Assembly (NCBI GenBank): GCA_019420465.1
Contig: JAHZHB010000060.1
Span: forward strand, 1 to 10,439
Length of the DNA: 10,439 nucleotides
Source: Lachnospiraceae bacterium
Lineage (GTDB): Bacteria; Bacillota; Clostridia; Lachnospirales; Lachnospiraceae
Reading direction: 5' to 3'
Shown here: positions 1 to 6,282 of the stretch, one piece after another
Position numbering within the stretch: the stretch's first letter is position 1
How the letters are laid out: every line of letters starts with the position of its first letter
The notes under the pieces: generated by a model
What the model saw: only the letters and a program-made list of their open reading frames with translations
What the model was told of the DNA's origin: nothing
Database searches by the model: none
Made by a program: the position numbers and the translations under genes

Positions 1-1
1 T

Positions 2-850
2 CATATCGACGGTGGTCAGGGTGTGGGTCGTGTGACGAAAAAAGGACTGCAGCAGCCTGTCGGGGCGGCAGCGATCAACCGCGTACCGCGCGAGATGATC
101 ACCGAAGCTGTCACAGAAACGATGCAAAAGGCAGGATATACCGGAGGGATTGATGTCGTGATCAGTGTGCCGGGCGGAGAAAAAACGGCAGCTAAGACAT
201 TCAATCCCAGACTTGGTATCGTGGGAGGCATTTCCATACTGGGCACATCCGGTATTGTGGTTCCCATGAGCGAAGCCGCTCTGATCGAGAGCATCCGTGT
301 GGAGATGCGCATGCTCAAAGCTAATGGCGGTGATTATCTGGTCATTACCCCGGGCAACTACGGCGAGGTTTTTTCACAGGAGCAAAAGGACATCAAACTC
401 GATTATGCGATGAAATGCAGCAATTATGTAGGGGAAACGCTGGATTTTGCCAGAGAGCTTGGTGTAAAGGGAATCCTGTTTATCGCACATATCGGAAAGT
501 TTATCAAGGTATCCGGCGGTATCATGAATACACATTCCATGCATGCCGACAGCCGTGCCGAGCTGATGGCTGCACAGGCGATCCGGGCAGGTGCCGATCT
601 GGATACGGCAAAACATATCCTCGATACGATCACCACAGAGGAAGCCCTTGATATTCTTTATGAAAAAGGTCTGACAGAAGACTTTATGCAGGTCGTACTT
701 CCAAAAGTAGAGTACTACCTCGATCATCGTGCAAAAGGTGAAGTAAAAGTGGCTGCGATACTGTTTTCCAGCGTACATGGTATGCTCGGGGAGACAGCAC
801 ATGTGCCGGAGCTCAAAGCTTGTATCAATGCACAGACAAAACAGCTGTGA
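2..850 (+). CDS. cbiD: Cobalt-precorrin-5B (C1)-methyltransferase CbiD, 5' end cut by window edge
   Basis: CbiD transfers a methyl group from S-adenosylmethionine to C1 of cobalt-precorrin-5B in the anaerobic corrin pathway. The reading frame is open from base 2 (first codons read H-I-D-G-G-Q-G-V-G-R-V-T-K) to the TGA at 848-850, giving 282 visible residues. The glycine-rich GGxGVGRVTK stretch, NPRLGIVGGISILGTSG and the HIGKFIKVSGG segment are family hallmarks. Full CbiD proteins are usually around 360-380 residues, so roughly 80-100 N-terminal residues lie upstream. The GTG at 23 lies inside the conserved glycine motif and is not the start. CbiD is unrelated in fold to the other corrin methyltransferases and marks the oxygen-independent route. 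It is followed 35 nt later by cbiL on the same strand. In many genomes cbiC precedes it, but that cannot be seen here. Confidence 0.96.
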   Translation, partial: HIDGGQGVGRVTKKGLQQPVGAAAINRVPREMITEAVTETMQKAGYTGGIDVVISVPGGEKTAAKTFNPRLGIVGGISILGTSGIVVPMSEAALIESIRVEMRMLKANGGDYLVITPGNYGEVFSQEQKDIKLDYAMKCSNYVGETLDFARELGVKGILFIAHIGKFIKVSGGIMNTHSMHADSRAELMAAQAIRAGADLDTAKHILDTITTEEALDILYEKGLTEDFMQVVLPKVEYYLDHRAKGEVKVAAILFSSVHGMLGETAHVPELKACINAQTKQL

Positions 851-885
851 CACACGCAGCAGGTAAAAACAGGGAGAGAACAACT

Positions 886-1581
886 ATGACAGGTAAATTA
901 TATGGTGTAGGTGTAGGACCGGGAGATCCGGAACTTCTGACATTAAAGGCACTCCGTTTGATCAAAGAATCACCGGTGATCGCGGTTCCGGGTACCGTAC
1001 CGGAAAATACAGTAGCTTACAAGATCGTTGTACAGGCGTATCCACAGCTGAAGGACAAAGAGCTTCTTCCGGTGGAGATGCCGATGACAAAGGATCCTGA
1101 TAAGCTGAGAGAAAGCCATGAAAAAGGGGCAAAGGCTGTGGCCGCTATCCTGGATCAGGGCAAAGATGTGGTATTTCTGACTCTTGGCGATACGACCGTT
1201 TATTCTACCTATTTATATGTACATCAGCGCGTAGAAGCCATGGGCTATCCGACGGAGATCGTCAGCGGTATTACATCCTTCTGCGCTGTGGCAGCCAGAC
1301 TCAATATCGGTCTTGTGGAAAAGGCGGAGGAGCTTCATGTAATCCCGGCTTCTTACCAGATCGAGGAAGCTTTGCAGCTTTCCGGCACAAAAGTGCTGAT
1401 GAAAGCCGGAAAGAAGATGGCTGAAGTAAAGAAGGTTTTGAGAAAACTTGGTGCAACCGCTGTTATGATTGAAAACTGCGGTATGCCCGATGAAAAGATT
1501 TACCGTGGTGTGGAGGAAATCCCGGACGATGCCGGCTATTATTCTCTGATCATCATCAAAGATAAAAAAGAAGAAAATTAA
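886..1581 (+). CDS. cbiL: Cobalt-precorrin-2 C20-methyltransferase (CbiL/CobI)
   Basis: This SAM-dependent enzyme methylates C20 of cobalt-factor II / cobalt-precorrin-2, the first methylation committed to the corrin ring after uroporphyrinogen. The 231-residue product has the tetrapyrrole methyltransferase fold. The N-terminal GVGVGPGDPELLTLKA (about residues 7-22) and the LTLGDTTVYSTY loop (99-109) are typical of the C20 enzymes, and EIVSGITSFCA (124-134) forms the next conserved SAM-site strand. The frame is open further upstream, but the ATG at 886 is preferred: it has a purine-rich AGGGAGAG site at 871-878 and puts the GVGxGPGD motif at the usual distance from the N terminus. An upstream ATG at 820 would overlap the end of cbiD and add about 22 residues of no family character. 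The C terminus is lysine- and glutamate-rich and short. The next gene begins 12 nt after the stop. Confidence 0.95.
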   Translation: MTGKLYGVGVGPGDPELLTLKALRLIKESPVIAVPGTVPENTVAYKIVVQAYPQLKDKELLPVEMPMTKDPDKLRESHEKGAKAVAAILDQGKDVVFLTLGDTTVYSTYLYVHQRVEAMGYPTEIVSGITSFCAVAARLNIGLVEKAEELHVIPASYQIEEALQLSGTKVLMKAGKKMAEVKKVLRKLGATAVMIENCGMPDEKIYRGVEEIPDDAGYYSLIIIKDKKEEN

Positions 1582-1593
1582 AGGGAGAGACAA

Positions 1594-2352
1594 ATGATTC
1601 ATTTTGTAGGCGCCGGATCCGGAGCACCGGATCTGATTACAATACGTGGTAAGAAATTTCTGGAAGAGGCAGATGTGATCATCTATGCCGGTTCCTTAGT
1701 AAATCCGCAGCTTCTGGACTATGCAAAAGAAGGATGTCAGATCTACAACAGTGCAAAAATGACACTGGAAGAGGTTCTGGATGTTATGTTTAAAGCAGAG
1801 GCAGACGGCCTGATGACTGTACGTCTGCACACCGGAGATCCGTGTCTGTACGGTGCGATCCGTGAACAGATGGATGTTCTGGATGAGAAAGAGATCAAAT
1901 ACGATTCCACCCCAGGTGTCAGCTCATTTTGTGGTGCGGCATCCGCACTGGATCTCGAATATACCCTGCCGGATGTTTCACAGAGTGTGATCATCACACG
2001 TATGGCAGGACGTACACCGGTACCGGAAAAGGAGAGTATCGAATCCTTTGCTGCCCATCAGGCAACAATGGTTGTTTTCCTGTCCACGACAATGCTGGAC
2101 GAGCTGTCCGAGCGTCTGATCGCCGGTGGTTATACAAAAGACACTCCGGCCGCTATTGTCTATAAAGCAACATGGCCGGATGAGAGAAAATATATCTGTA
2201 CCGTAGGTACACTGGCAGAGACAGCCAGAAAGAACAATGTCACAAAGACCGCACTGATGATCATCGGTGATGTGGTCACACATACTGAATACAACCGTTC
2301 CGAGCTGTATAATCCGGCATTCACCACAGAATTCCGTGAAGCCAGCAAATAA
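1594..2352 (+). CDS. cbiF: Cobalt-precorrin-4 C11-methyltransferase (CbiF/CobM)
   Basis: CbiF methylates C11 of cobalt-precorrin-4 to give cobalt-precorrin-5A, using SAM. The 252-residue protein is of normal family length. It opens with VGAGSGAPDLITIRG (5-19), has the SAM-binding HTGDPCLYGA segment (79-88) and STPGVSSFCGA (105-115). The TRMAGRTPVPE stretch (135-145) is close to diagnostic for the C11 enzymes within this fold. The start ATG at 1594 follows an AAAGGGAGAGA site that begins right at the cbiL stop codon, so the two genes are tightly linked. A 150-nt gap with inverted repeats follows its stop, which is unusual for this otherwise compact cluster. Its product is the substrate of the next gene, cbiG. 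Confidence 0.96.
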   Translation: MIHFVGAGSGAPDLITIRGKKFLEEADVIIYAGSLVNPQLLDYAKEGCQIYNSAKMTLEEVLDVMFKAEADGLMTVRLHTGDPCLYGAIREQMDVLDEKEIKYDSTPGVSSFCGAASALDLEYTLPDVSQSVIITRMAGRTPVPEKESIESFAAHQATMVVFLSTTMLDELSERLIAGGYTKDTPAAIVYKATWPDERKYICTVGTLAETARKNNVTKTALMIIGDVVTHTEYNRSELYNPAFTTEFREASK

Positions 2353-2355
2353 GAT

Positions 2356-2375
2356 GGTACTGCGTGTACAGTACC
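2356..2375 (+). repeat. Perfect 7-bp hairpin just after the cbiF stop
   Basis: GGTACTG, loop CGTGTA, CAGTACC begins four bases past the cbiF TAA. The arms pair perfectly. No U-rich tail follows (the next bases are TGAACACATG), so it is not a standard intrinsic terminator. It could protect the 3' end of the upstream message or mark a processing point; that is inference. Confidence 0.6.
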
Positions 2376-2398
2376 TGAACACATGTTTCGGATACATA

Positions 2399-2459
2399 TG
2401 ATCAGAACACCAGTAAAACAGTGGACAAAACTACGGGTGAAGCCGGCGGCTTCTGATCA
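2399..2459 (+). repeat. 9-bp inverted repeat enclosing an alternative hairpin
   Basis: TGATCAGAA (2399-2407) and TTCTGATCA (2451-2459) are perfect reverse complements 43 nt apart. Just inside, CACC (2408-2411) can pair with GGTG (2436-2439) and AGT (2412-2414) with ACT (2430-2432), extending the stem with bulges. The enclosed GAAGCC-GGC-GGCTTC hairpin (2439-2453) uses part of the right arm, so two folds compete. The arrangement resembles an attenuator-type switch, but no ligand site or terminator is visible. Confidence 0.5.
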
Positions 2460-2502
2460 CAGGCAGTGAGTTTGATAAAAACCGTATACAAAAGGAGACA
2501 GT

Positions 2503-3558
2503 ATGAGGGCAGCGATTATCTGCTTTTCAGAAACCGGGCAGAAAACAGCCGTTCGGGTGGCGAACAGTCTGTCTGAAACGGTGCAGTGTGAGCTGTACAG
2601 CAAAACAAAATATGCCACACAGGATGCACGGTTTACACAGGTAGTAAACCGCTGCCCGGAATGGACAAGAGAACACTGGTCGTATGATCTTTTAGTCTTT
2701 GTAGGGGCAGTGGGGATCGCCGTGCGTGCGATCGCGCCATTCGTGGCCAAAAAGACAACAGATCCGGCGGTCGTGGCTCTCGATGAGATGGCCAGATACT
2801 GTATTCCGCTGTTGTCGGGACATCTGGGTGGCGCCAATGCTTTTGCGGCGGATATAGCAAAAGCCACAGGCAGCATTCCAGTCATCACGACAGCAACGGA
2901 CATTCATGCCCGCTTTGCTGTAGATGTATTTGCAAAGCATAATGATCTTATCATTGACAGCATGGTACTGGCAAAGGAGGTCAGTGCAGCTCTTCTGGCC
3001 GGAGAAAAGATCGGGGTATACACGGAACTGCCCATAAAAGAGGAGCAGTTGCCCGAAGGACTTGTGCGTGCACAGACAAAGCAGGAGGCGGCTGATTTTT
3101 CCCTGGGGTTAAGTATCAGTGTACATACGGACAATATGTTTAAAAAGACGCTGCATCTGATCCCGAAAGTGCTCAGCCTTGGCATGGGCTGCCGCAGGGA
3201 TACACCGGAAGAACGCACAAAAGAGCTGTTTGAAGATATGGTTGCGATGCATGCACTGGACAGACGTGCGTTTGCCTGTCTTGCCAGTATCGATCTGAAA
3301 AAGGACGAAAAGGCACTGAAGAGTCTGGCAAATGAGCTTCAGGTGCCGTTTGTTTGTTACAGTGCGATGGAGCTTTCAAAAGTACCGGGAGAGTTTACAC
3401 CTTCTTCGTTTGTCAGCAGTATTACCGGTGTAGACAATGTCTGTGAACGCAGTGCTGTGCTGGCAGGTGACGGCGGAGAGCTGATCGTAAAGAAAATGCC
3501 GCAAAACGGTGTGACAGCCGCTGTGGCCATGAAAAACAGGAGGATTCATTTTGAATAA
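2503..3558 (+). CDS. cbiG: Cobalt-precorrin-5A hydrolase CbiG
   Basis: CbiG opens the delta-lactone of cobalt-precorrin-5A and releases the C20 carbon fragment as acetaldehyde, giving cobalt-precorrin-5B, the substrate of CbiD. It is specific to the anaerobic route. The 351-residue protein shows the full family layout. The N-terminal and central region carries VGAVGIAVRAIAP (67-79) and IPLLSGHLGGANAFA (101-115). A middle variable region runs from about 160 to 215. The C-terminal domain starts near VLSLGMGCRRDTP (223-235) and holds TGVDNVCERSAVL (308-320) and the final GDGGELIVKK segment. The ATG at 2503 has an AAAGGAG site about 5 nt upstream. The last 8 nt overlap the start of cbiH, and the cbiH ribosome site lies inside the cbiG coding sequence, so translation of the two is probably coupled. 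Unlike in some genomes, CbiG is not fused to a neighbour. Confidence 0.96.
   Translation: MRAAIICFSETGQKTAVRVANSLSETVQCELYSKTKYATQDARFTQVVNRCPEWTREHWSYDLLVFVGAVGIAVRAIAPFVAKKTTDPAVVALDEMARYCIPLLSGHLGGANAFAADIAKATGSIPVITTATDIHARFAVDVFAKHNDLIIDSMVLAKEVSAALLAGEKIGVYTELPIKEEQLPEGLVRAQTKQEAADFSLGLSISVHTDNMFKKTLHLIPKVLSLGMGCRRDTPEERTKELFEDMVAMHALDRRAFACLASIDLKKDEKALKSLANELQVPFVCYSAMELSKVPGEFTPSSFVSSITGVDNVCERSAVLAGDGGELIVKKMPQNGVTAAVAMKNRRIHFE
3538..3543 (+). promoter_or_regulatory. Strong ribosome binding site that fixes the TTG start of cbiH
   Basis: AGGAGG at 3538-3543 sits 7 nt before TTG at 3551. The site lies within the last codons of cbiG. No in-frame ATG offers a start closer to the conserved N-terminal VVGIGPGE motif, so this near-perfect site decides the non-ATG start. 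Confidence 0.8.
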
Positions 3559-4288
3559 GATATATGTAGTGGGTATTGGCCCCGGAGAATATGAACAGAT
3601 GACATTAAAAGCGATCCATGCACTTGAAAAAAGTGATGTGATCATCGGTTATACCGTATATGTGGATCTGGTAAAAGAACATTTTGCCGGTAAGGAATTT
3701 ATGACTACACCGATGAAAAAGGAAGTGGACCGTTGTGTGATCGCTTTTGAAGAGGCAGCCAAAGGAAAGACAGTTTCCATGATCTGCAGTGGTGATGCCG
3801 GTGTTTATGGTATGGCCGGTCTGATGTATGAGGTAGGTGTGAGATATCCCGATACAGAGCTTGAGATCATCCCGGGCGTGACAGCAGCGCTTGGTGGCGC
3901 AGCTGTGCTTGGCGCTCCGCTGATCCATGATTTCTGCCTGATCTCTTTAAGTGATCTTCTGACACCATGGGAAAAGATCGAAAAACGACTGCTGGCAGCT
4001 TCCGATGCGGACCTTGGCATCTGCCTGTATAATCCGTCCAGCAAAAAGCGTCACGATTATCTGCAGAAAGCATGTGATCTGATGATGCGCTATAAATCCC
4101 CGGAGACTGTCTGTGGTATCGTCGGCAATATCGGCCGCGACGGACAGGATTATCGTGTGATGACATTAAAAGAGCTCAGAGACACCAAAGTCGATATGTT
4201 CACAACTGTATTTGTCGGCAATTCCCAGACAAAGCAGATCGCCGGCAAGATGGTAACACCGCGTGGATACAAGGGTGTACAGGACTGA
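3551..4288 (+). CDS. cbiH: Cobalt-precorrin-3 C17-methyltransferase, ring-contraction enzyme (CbiH/CobJ)
   Basis: CbiH methylates C17 of cobalt-precorrin-3 and drives the contraction of the porphyrin-type ring to the corrin skeleton, giving cobalt-precorrin-4. The product is 245 residues, the length of the single-domain form; there is no C-terminal iron-sulfur extension such as occurs in some longer relatives. IYVVGIGPGEYEQMTLKA (4-21), CSGDAGVYGMAGL (79-91), the HDFCLISLSDLLTPW block (126-140) and LYNPSSKKR (159-167) are characteristic of the C17 enzymes, with VFVGNSQT (220-227) near the end. Translation starts at TTG, fixed by the AGGAGG site at 3538-3543, and overlaps cbiG by 8 nt. In pathway order this enzyme acts before CbiF, so gene order does not follow reaction order. 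The next start is 19 nt downstream. Confidence 0.95.
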   Translation: MNKIYVVGIGPGEYEQMTLKAIHALEKSDVIIGYTVYVDLVKEHFAGKEFMTTPMKKEVDRCVIAFEEAAKGKTVSMICSGDAGVYGMAGLMYEVGVRYPDTELEIIPGVTAALGGAAVLGAPLIHDFCLISLSDLLTPWEKIEKRLLAASDADLGICLYNPSSKKRHDYLQKACDLMMRYKSPETVCGIVGNIGRDGQDYRVMTLKELRDTKVDMFTTVFVGNSQTKQIAGKMVTPRGYKGVQD

Positions 4289-4307
4289 TAAAGGAAAGCG
4301 TGACAAT

Positions 4308-6281
4308 ATGCAGAAAGTAGTAGTCTTTGCCGGTACGATCGAAGGCAGAAAGATCGCAGAATTCCTGAATGCGCAGGAGGTGGACACGCATGTCTGTGTG
4401 GCTACGGAGTACGGTGAAAGCCTTTTGCCGGAAGGAGAACATCTGACGGTATCGCACGACCGGCTGACCGAAGATGAGATGGAGGCACTTTTTCAGAAAG
4501 AAAGGGTGACACTGGTGGTAGACGCTACCCATCCCTATGCTGAGGTCGTGACGGCAAATATCAGAGAAGCCTGCAGCCGTGCCGGTATTTGCTGTCTGCG
4601 TCTTTTACGGGAGAGTGAGAATGTACAGGAAGAAGATGTGGTTTATGTGGACAGTGTTTCCGAGGCGGCCGCATGGCTTTCCCGGACGGAGGGAAATATT
4701 CTGGCTGCCACAGGCAGCAAGGAACTTCAGGCATACACCGTGATCCCGTCCTATGAGGAGCGTGTCTATGCCAGAGTGCTGTCATTGCCGGACGTTGTCA
4801 GAAGCTGTGCCGGGATCGGATTTACAGGCAAACATCTGATCTGTATGCAGGGACCTTTCTCTGTCGAGATGAATACAGCGATGCTTAAGCAGTATGATAT
4901 CCGTTATCTGGTGACAAAGGAAGCCGGTAAAAACGGTGGATTTCCGGAAAAAGTACAGGCTGCAAAGGCCGCCGGTGCCAGACTGGTCGTTGTGGGACGC
5001 CCGGTCATGGAGGAAGGCTACAGTTTTGCTGCCTGCAAAAAGGAGCTGATCGCCAGACTGGGACTGAAGATCATGCAGGAGGTCGCCCTGGTGGGTATCG
5101 GTCCGGGCAGCAGTGACTGCCGTACAAAGGAAGCAGAAAGGTGCTTTGCCCGTGCAGATCTGAGCATCGGTGCCAGACGCATGACGGAAAGTGTGGCCAT
5201 GCCGGGACAGCCGGTATGGGCGGCCTACGATCCGGTAAAGATCCGGGACTATATCAAGGAACACCCGGAATATGAGCATATCGCTGTAGCCCTGTCGGGG
5301 GATGTCGGGTTTTACAGCGGTGCCAGAAAACTGTTACAGGTACTTGGCGGGGATGTGAAAGTGCGTATACTGCCGGGGATCTCTTCTATGGTAGCCTTTA
5401 TGGCCAAACTTGGTCTGCCGTGGGAGGATGTGGTGCCTTTTTCTGTACATGGCAGAGAGGTCAATCTGATCGGACAGATCGCAAAGCATGAAAAGATATA
5501 TGCGATCCTTGGCACCAGTGACGGTGTGCGTCAGCTATGCAGACAGCTGGTCTTTTACGGTATGGGTGATGTCCGTGTGTCAGTGGGAGAAAAACTCTCA
5601 TACCCGGATGAACAGATCCGTACAGGTACAGCCGCTGATTTTGCAGATATTGAGACAGATCCGCTTTGTGTGGTCTATGTGGAGAATTCGCAGGCCGCAG
5701 GCCGTATCGTGACACATGGTATGTCTGACGAGCTGTTTTTGCGAGACAAAGTGCCCATGACCAAGGAGGAAGTACGTACGGCATCTATCTCCAAACTGCA
5801 TCTGACCAAAGATGCGGTGATCTATGATGTGGGTGCAGGTACGGGTTCCGTATCGATCGAGATGGCTCTGACGGTGACGGACGGCCATGTCTATGCGATC
5901 GAAAAAAAGGAGACGGCCGTAGCATTATTACATAAAAACAAACAGCATTTTGCTGCAGACAATCTGACGATCGTAGAAGGACTGGCACCGGAAGCACTGA
6001 AAGATCTGCCTGTGCCGACCCATGCCTTTATCGGTGGTTCTTCCGGCAATCTGGACGAGATCGTAGCTTTGCTGCTGCAGAAAAATCCGGGTATCCGTAT
6101 CGTGATCAATGCGATCACACTGGAAACGGTGCAGGAAGCACTCGATGTGATGAAAAAATATCCGGTACGGGATACAGAGATCGTATCAATGTCGGTGGCC
6201 CGTTCCAAAGAGATCGGTTCCTATCATATGATGATGGGCCAGAATCCGGTCTATATCTTTTCGTTCGAAGGAGAAAAGTAG
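4308..6281 (+). CDS. cbiJET: Trifunctional fusion: precorrin-6A reductase CbiJ + C5-methyltransferase CbiE + C15-methyltransferase/decarboxylase CbiT
   Basis: One 657-residue protein appears to carry three successive ring-modifying activities. Residues 1 to about 252 are CbiJ/CobK, the NAD(P)H-dependent reductase of cobalt-precorrin-6A. They show VVVFAGTIEGRKIAEFL at the start, DATHPYAEVV (72-81), ATGSKEL (134-140), MQGPFS (180-185), TKEAGKNGGFPEK (203-215) and VVVGRP (227-232). Residues from about 256 to 465 are CbiE, which methylates C5: VALVGIGPGSSDCRT (259-273), ALSGDVGFYSGA (328-339) and ILPGISSMVAF (354-364). Residues from about 472 to 657 are CbiT, which methylates C15 and decarboxylates the C12 acetate: RDKVPMTKEEVR (479-490) and the class I SAM site DVGAGTGSVSIE (507-518). 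CbiE-CbiT fusion is well known (CobL); the added CbiJ is less usual. The ATG at 4308 is chosen for its AAGGAAAG site (4291-4298) and because CbiJ proteins begin right at the VVVFAGT strand; the frame is open further upstream. The CbiJ-CbiE linker is only a few residues. Confidence 0.93.
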   Translation: MQKVVVFAGTIEGRKIAEFLNAQEVDTHVCVATEYGESLLPEGEHLTVSHDRLTEDEMEALFQKERVTLVVDATHPYAEVVTANIREACSRAGICCLRLLRESENVQEEDVVYVDSVSEAAAWLSRTEGNILAATGSKELQAYTVIPSYEERVYARVLSLPDVVRSCAGIGFTGKHLICMQGPFSVEMNTAMLKQYDIRYLVTKEAGKNGGFPEKVQAAKAAGARLVVVGRPVMEEGYSFAACKKELIARLGLKIMQEVALVGIGPGSSDCRTKEAERCFARADLSIGARRMTESVAMPGQPVWAAYDPVKIRDYIKEHPEYEHIAVALSGDVGFYSGARKLLQVLGGDVKVRILPGISSMVAFMAKLGLPWEDVVPFSVHGREVNLIGQIAKHEKIYAILGTSDGVRQLCRQLVFYGMGDVRVSVGEKLSYPDEQIRTGTAADFADIETDPLCVVYVENSQAAGRIVTHGMSDELFLRDKVPMTKEEVRTASISKLHLTKDAVIYDVGAGTGSVSIEMALTVTDGHVYAIEKKETAVALLHKNKQHFAADNLTIVEGLAPEALKDLPVPTHAFIGGSSGNLDEIVALLLQKNPGIRIVINAITLETVQEALDVMKKYPVRDTEIVSMSVARSKEIGSYHMMMGQNPVYIFSFEGEK

Positions 6282-6282
6282 C

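Larger units (their letters stand above)
2353..2502 (+). promoter_or_regulatory. Structured intergenic region between cbiF and cbiG
   Basis: This is the only gap of more than 35 nt in the cluster. Directly seen are three perfect inverted repeats: GGTACTG/CAGTACC at 2356-2375 (7-bp stem, 6-nt loop), TGATCAGAA/TTCTGATCA at 2399-2407 and 2451-2459, and GAAGCC/GGCTTC at 2439-2453 (6-bp stem, 3-nt loop). The last two share bases 2451-2453, so they cannot form fully together. An AAAGGAG ribosome site near 2491-2497 serves cbiG. I see no T-run after any stem, so none is a classic terminator, and no convincing -35/-10 pair. Conserved cobalamin-riboswitch boxes, including the GCCACTG and AGxCAGGAxACC type blocks, are not recognisable. 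The role is unknown; an RNA element tuning cbiG expression or a processing site is inference. Confidence 0.45.

Noticed and set aside
820..885. Upstream in-frame ATG at 820 as the start of cbiL
   Set aside because: It would overlap cbiD by 31 nt, adds residues without family character, and the ATG at 886 has a better ribosome site and spacing.
2356..2375. Intrinsic terminator after cbiF
   Set aside because: The stem is perfect but no T-rich run follows, and pathway genes continue on the same strand.
2383..2469. Small open frame of 28 codons (or 23 from the ATG at 2398) in the cbiF-cbiG gap, a possible leader peptide
   Set aside because: Neither ATG has a ribosome site, the peptide has no run of a regulatory amino acid, and it covers the inverted repeats, which suffice to explain the sequence pattern.
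2460..2500. Internal promoter before cbiG (TTTGATAA and GTATAC stretches)
   Set aside because: No acceptable -35 box lies at 16-18 nt from either candidate; the match is no better than chance.
2353..2502. Adenosylcobalamin riboswitch in the cbiF-cbiG gap
   Set aside because: The conserved B12-box type blocks cannot be recognised, and the gap is shorter than most such riboswitches with their expression platform. A covariance search would settle this.
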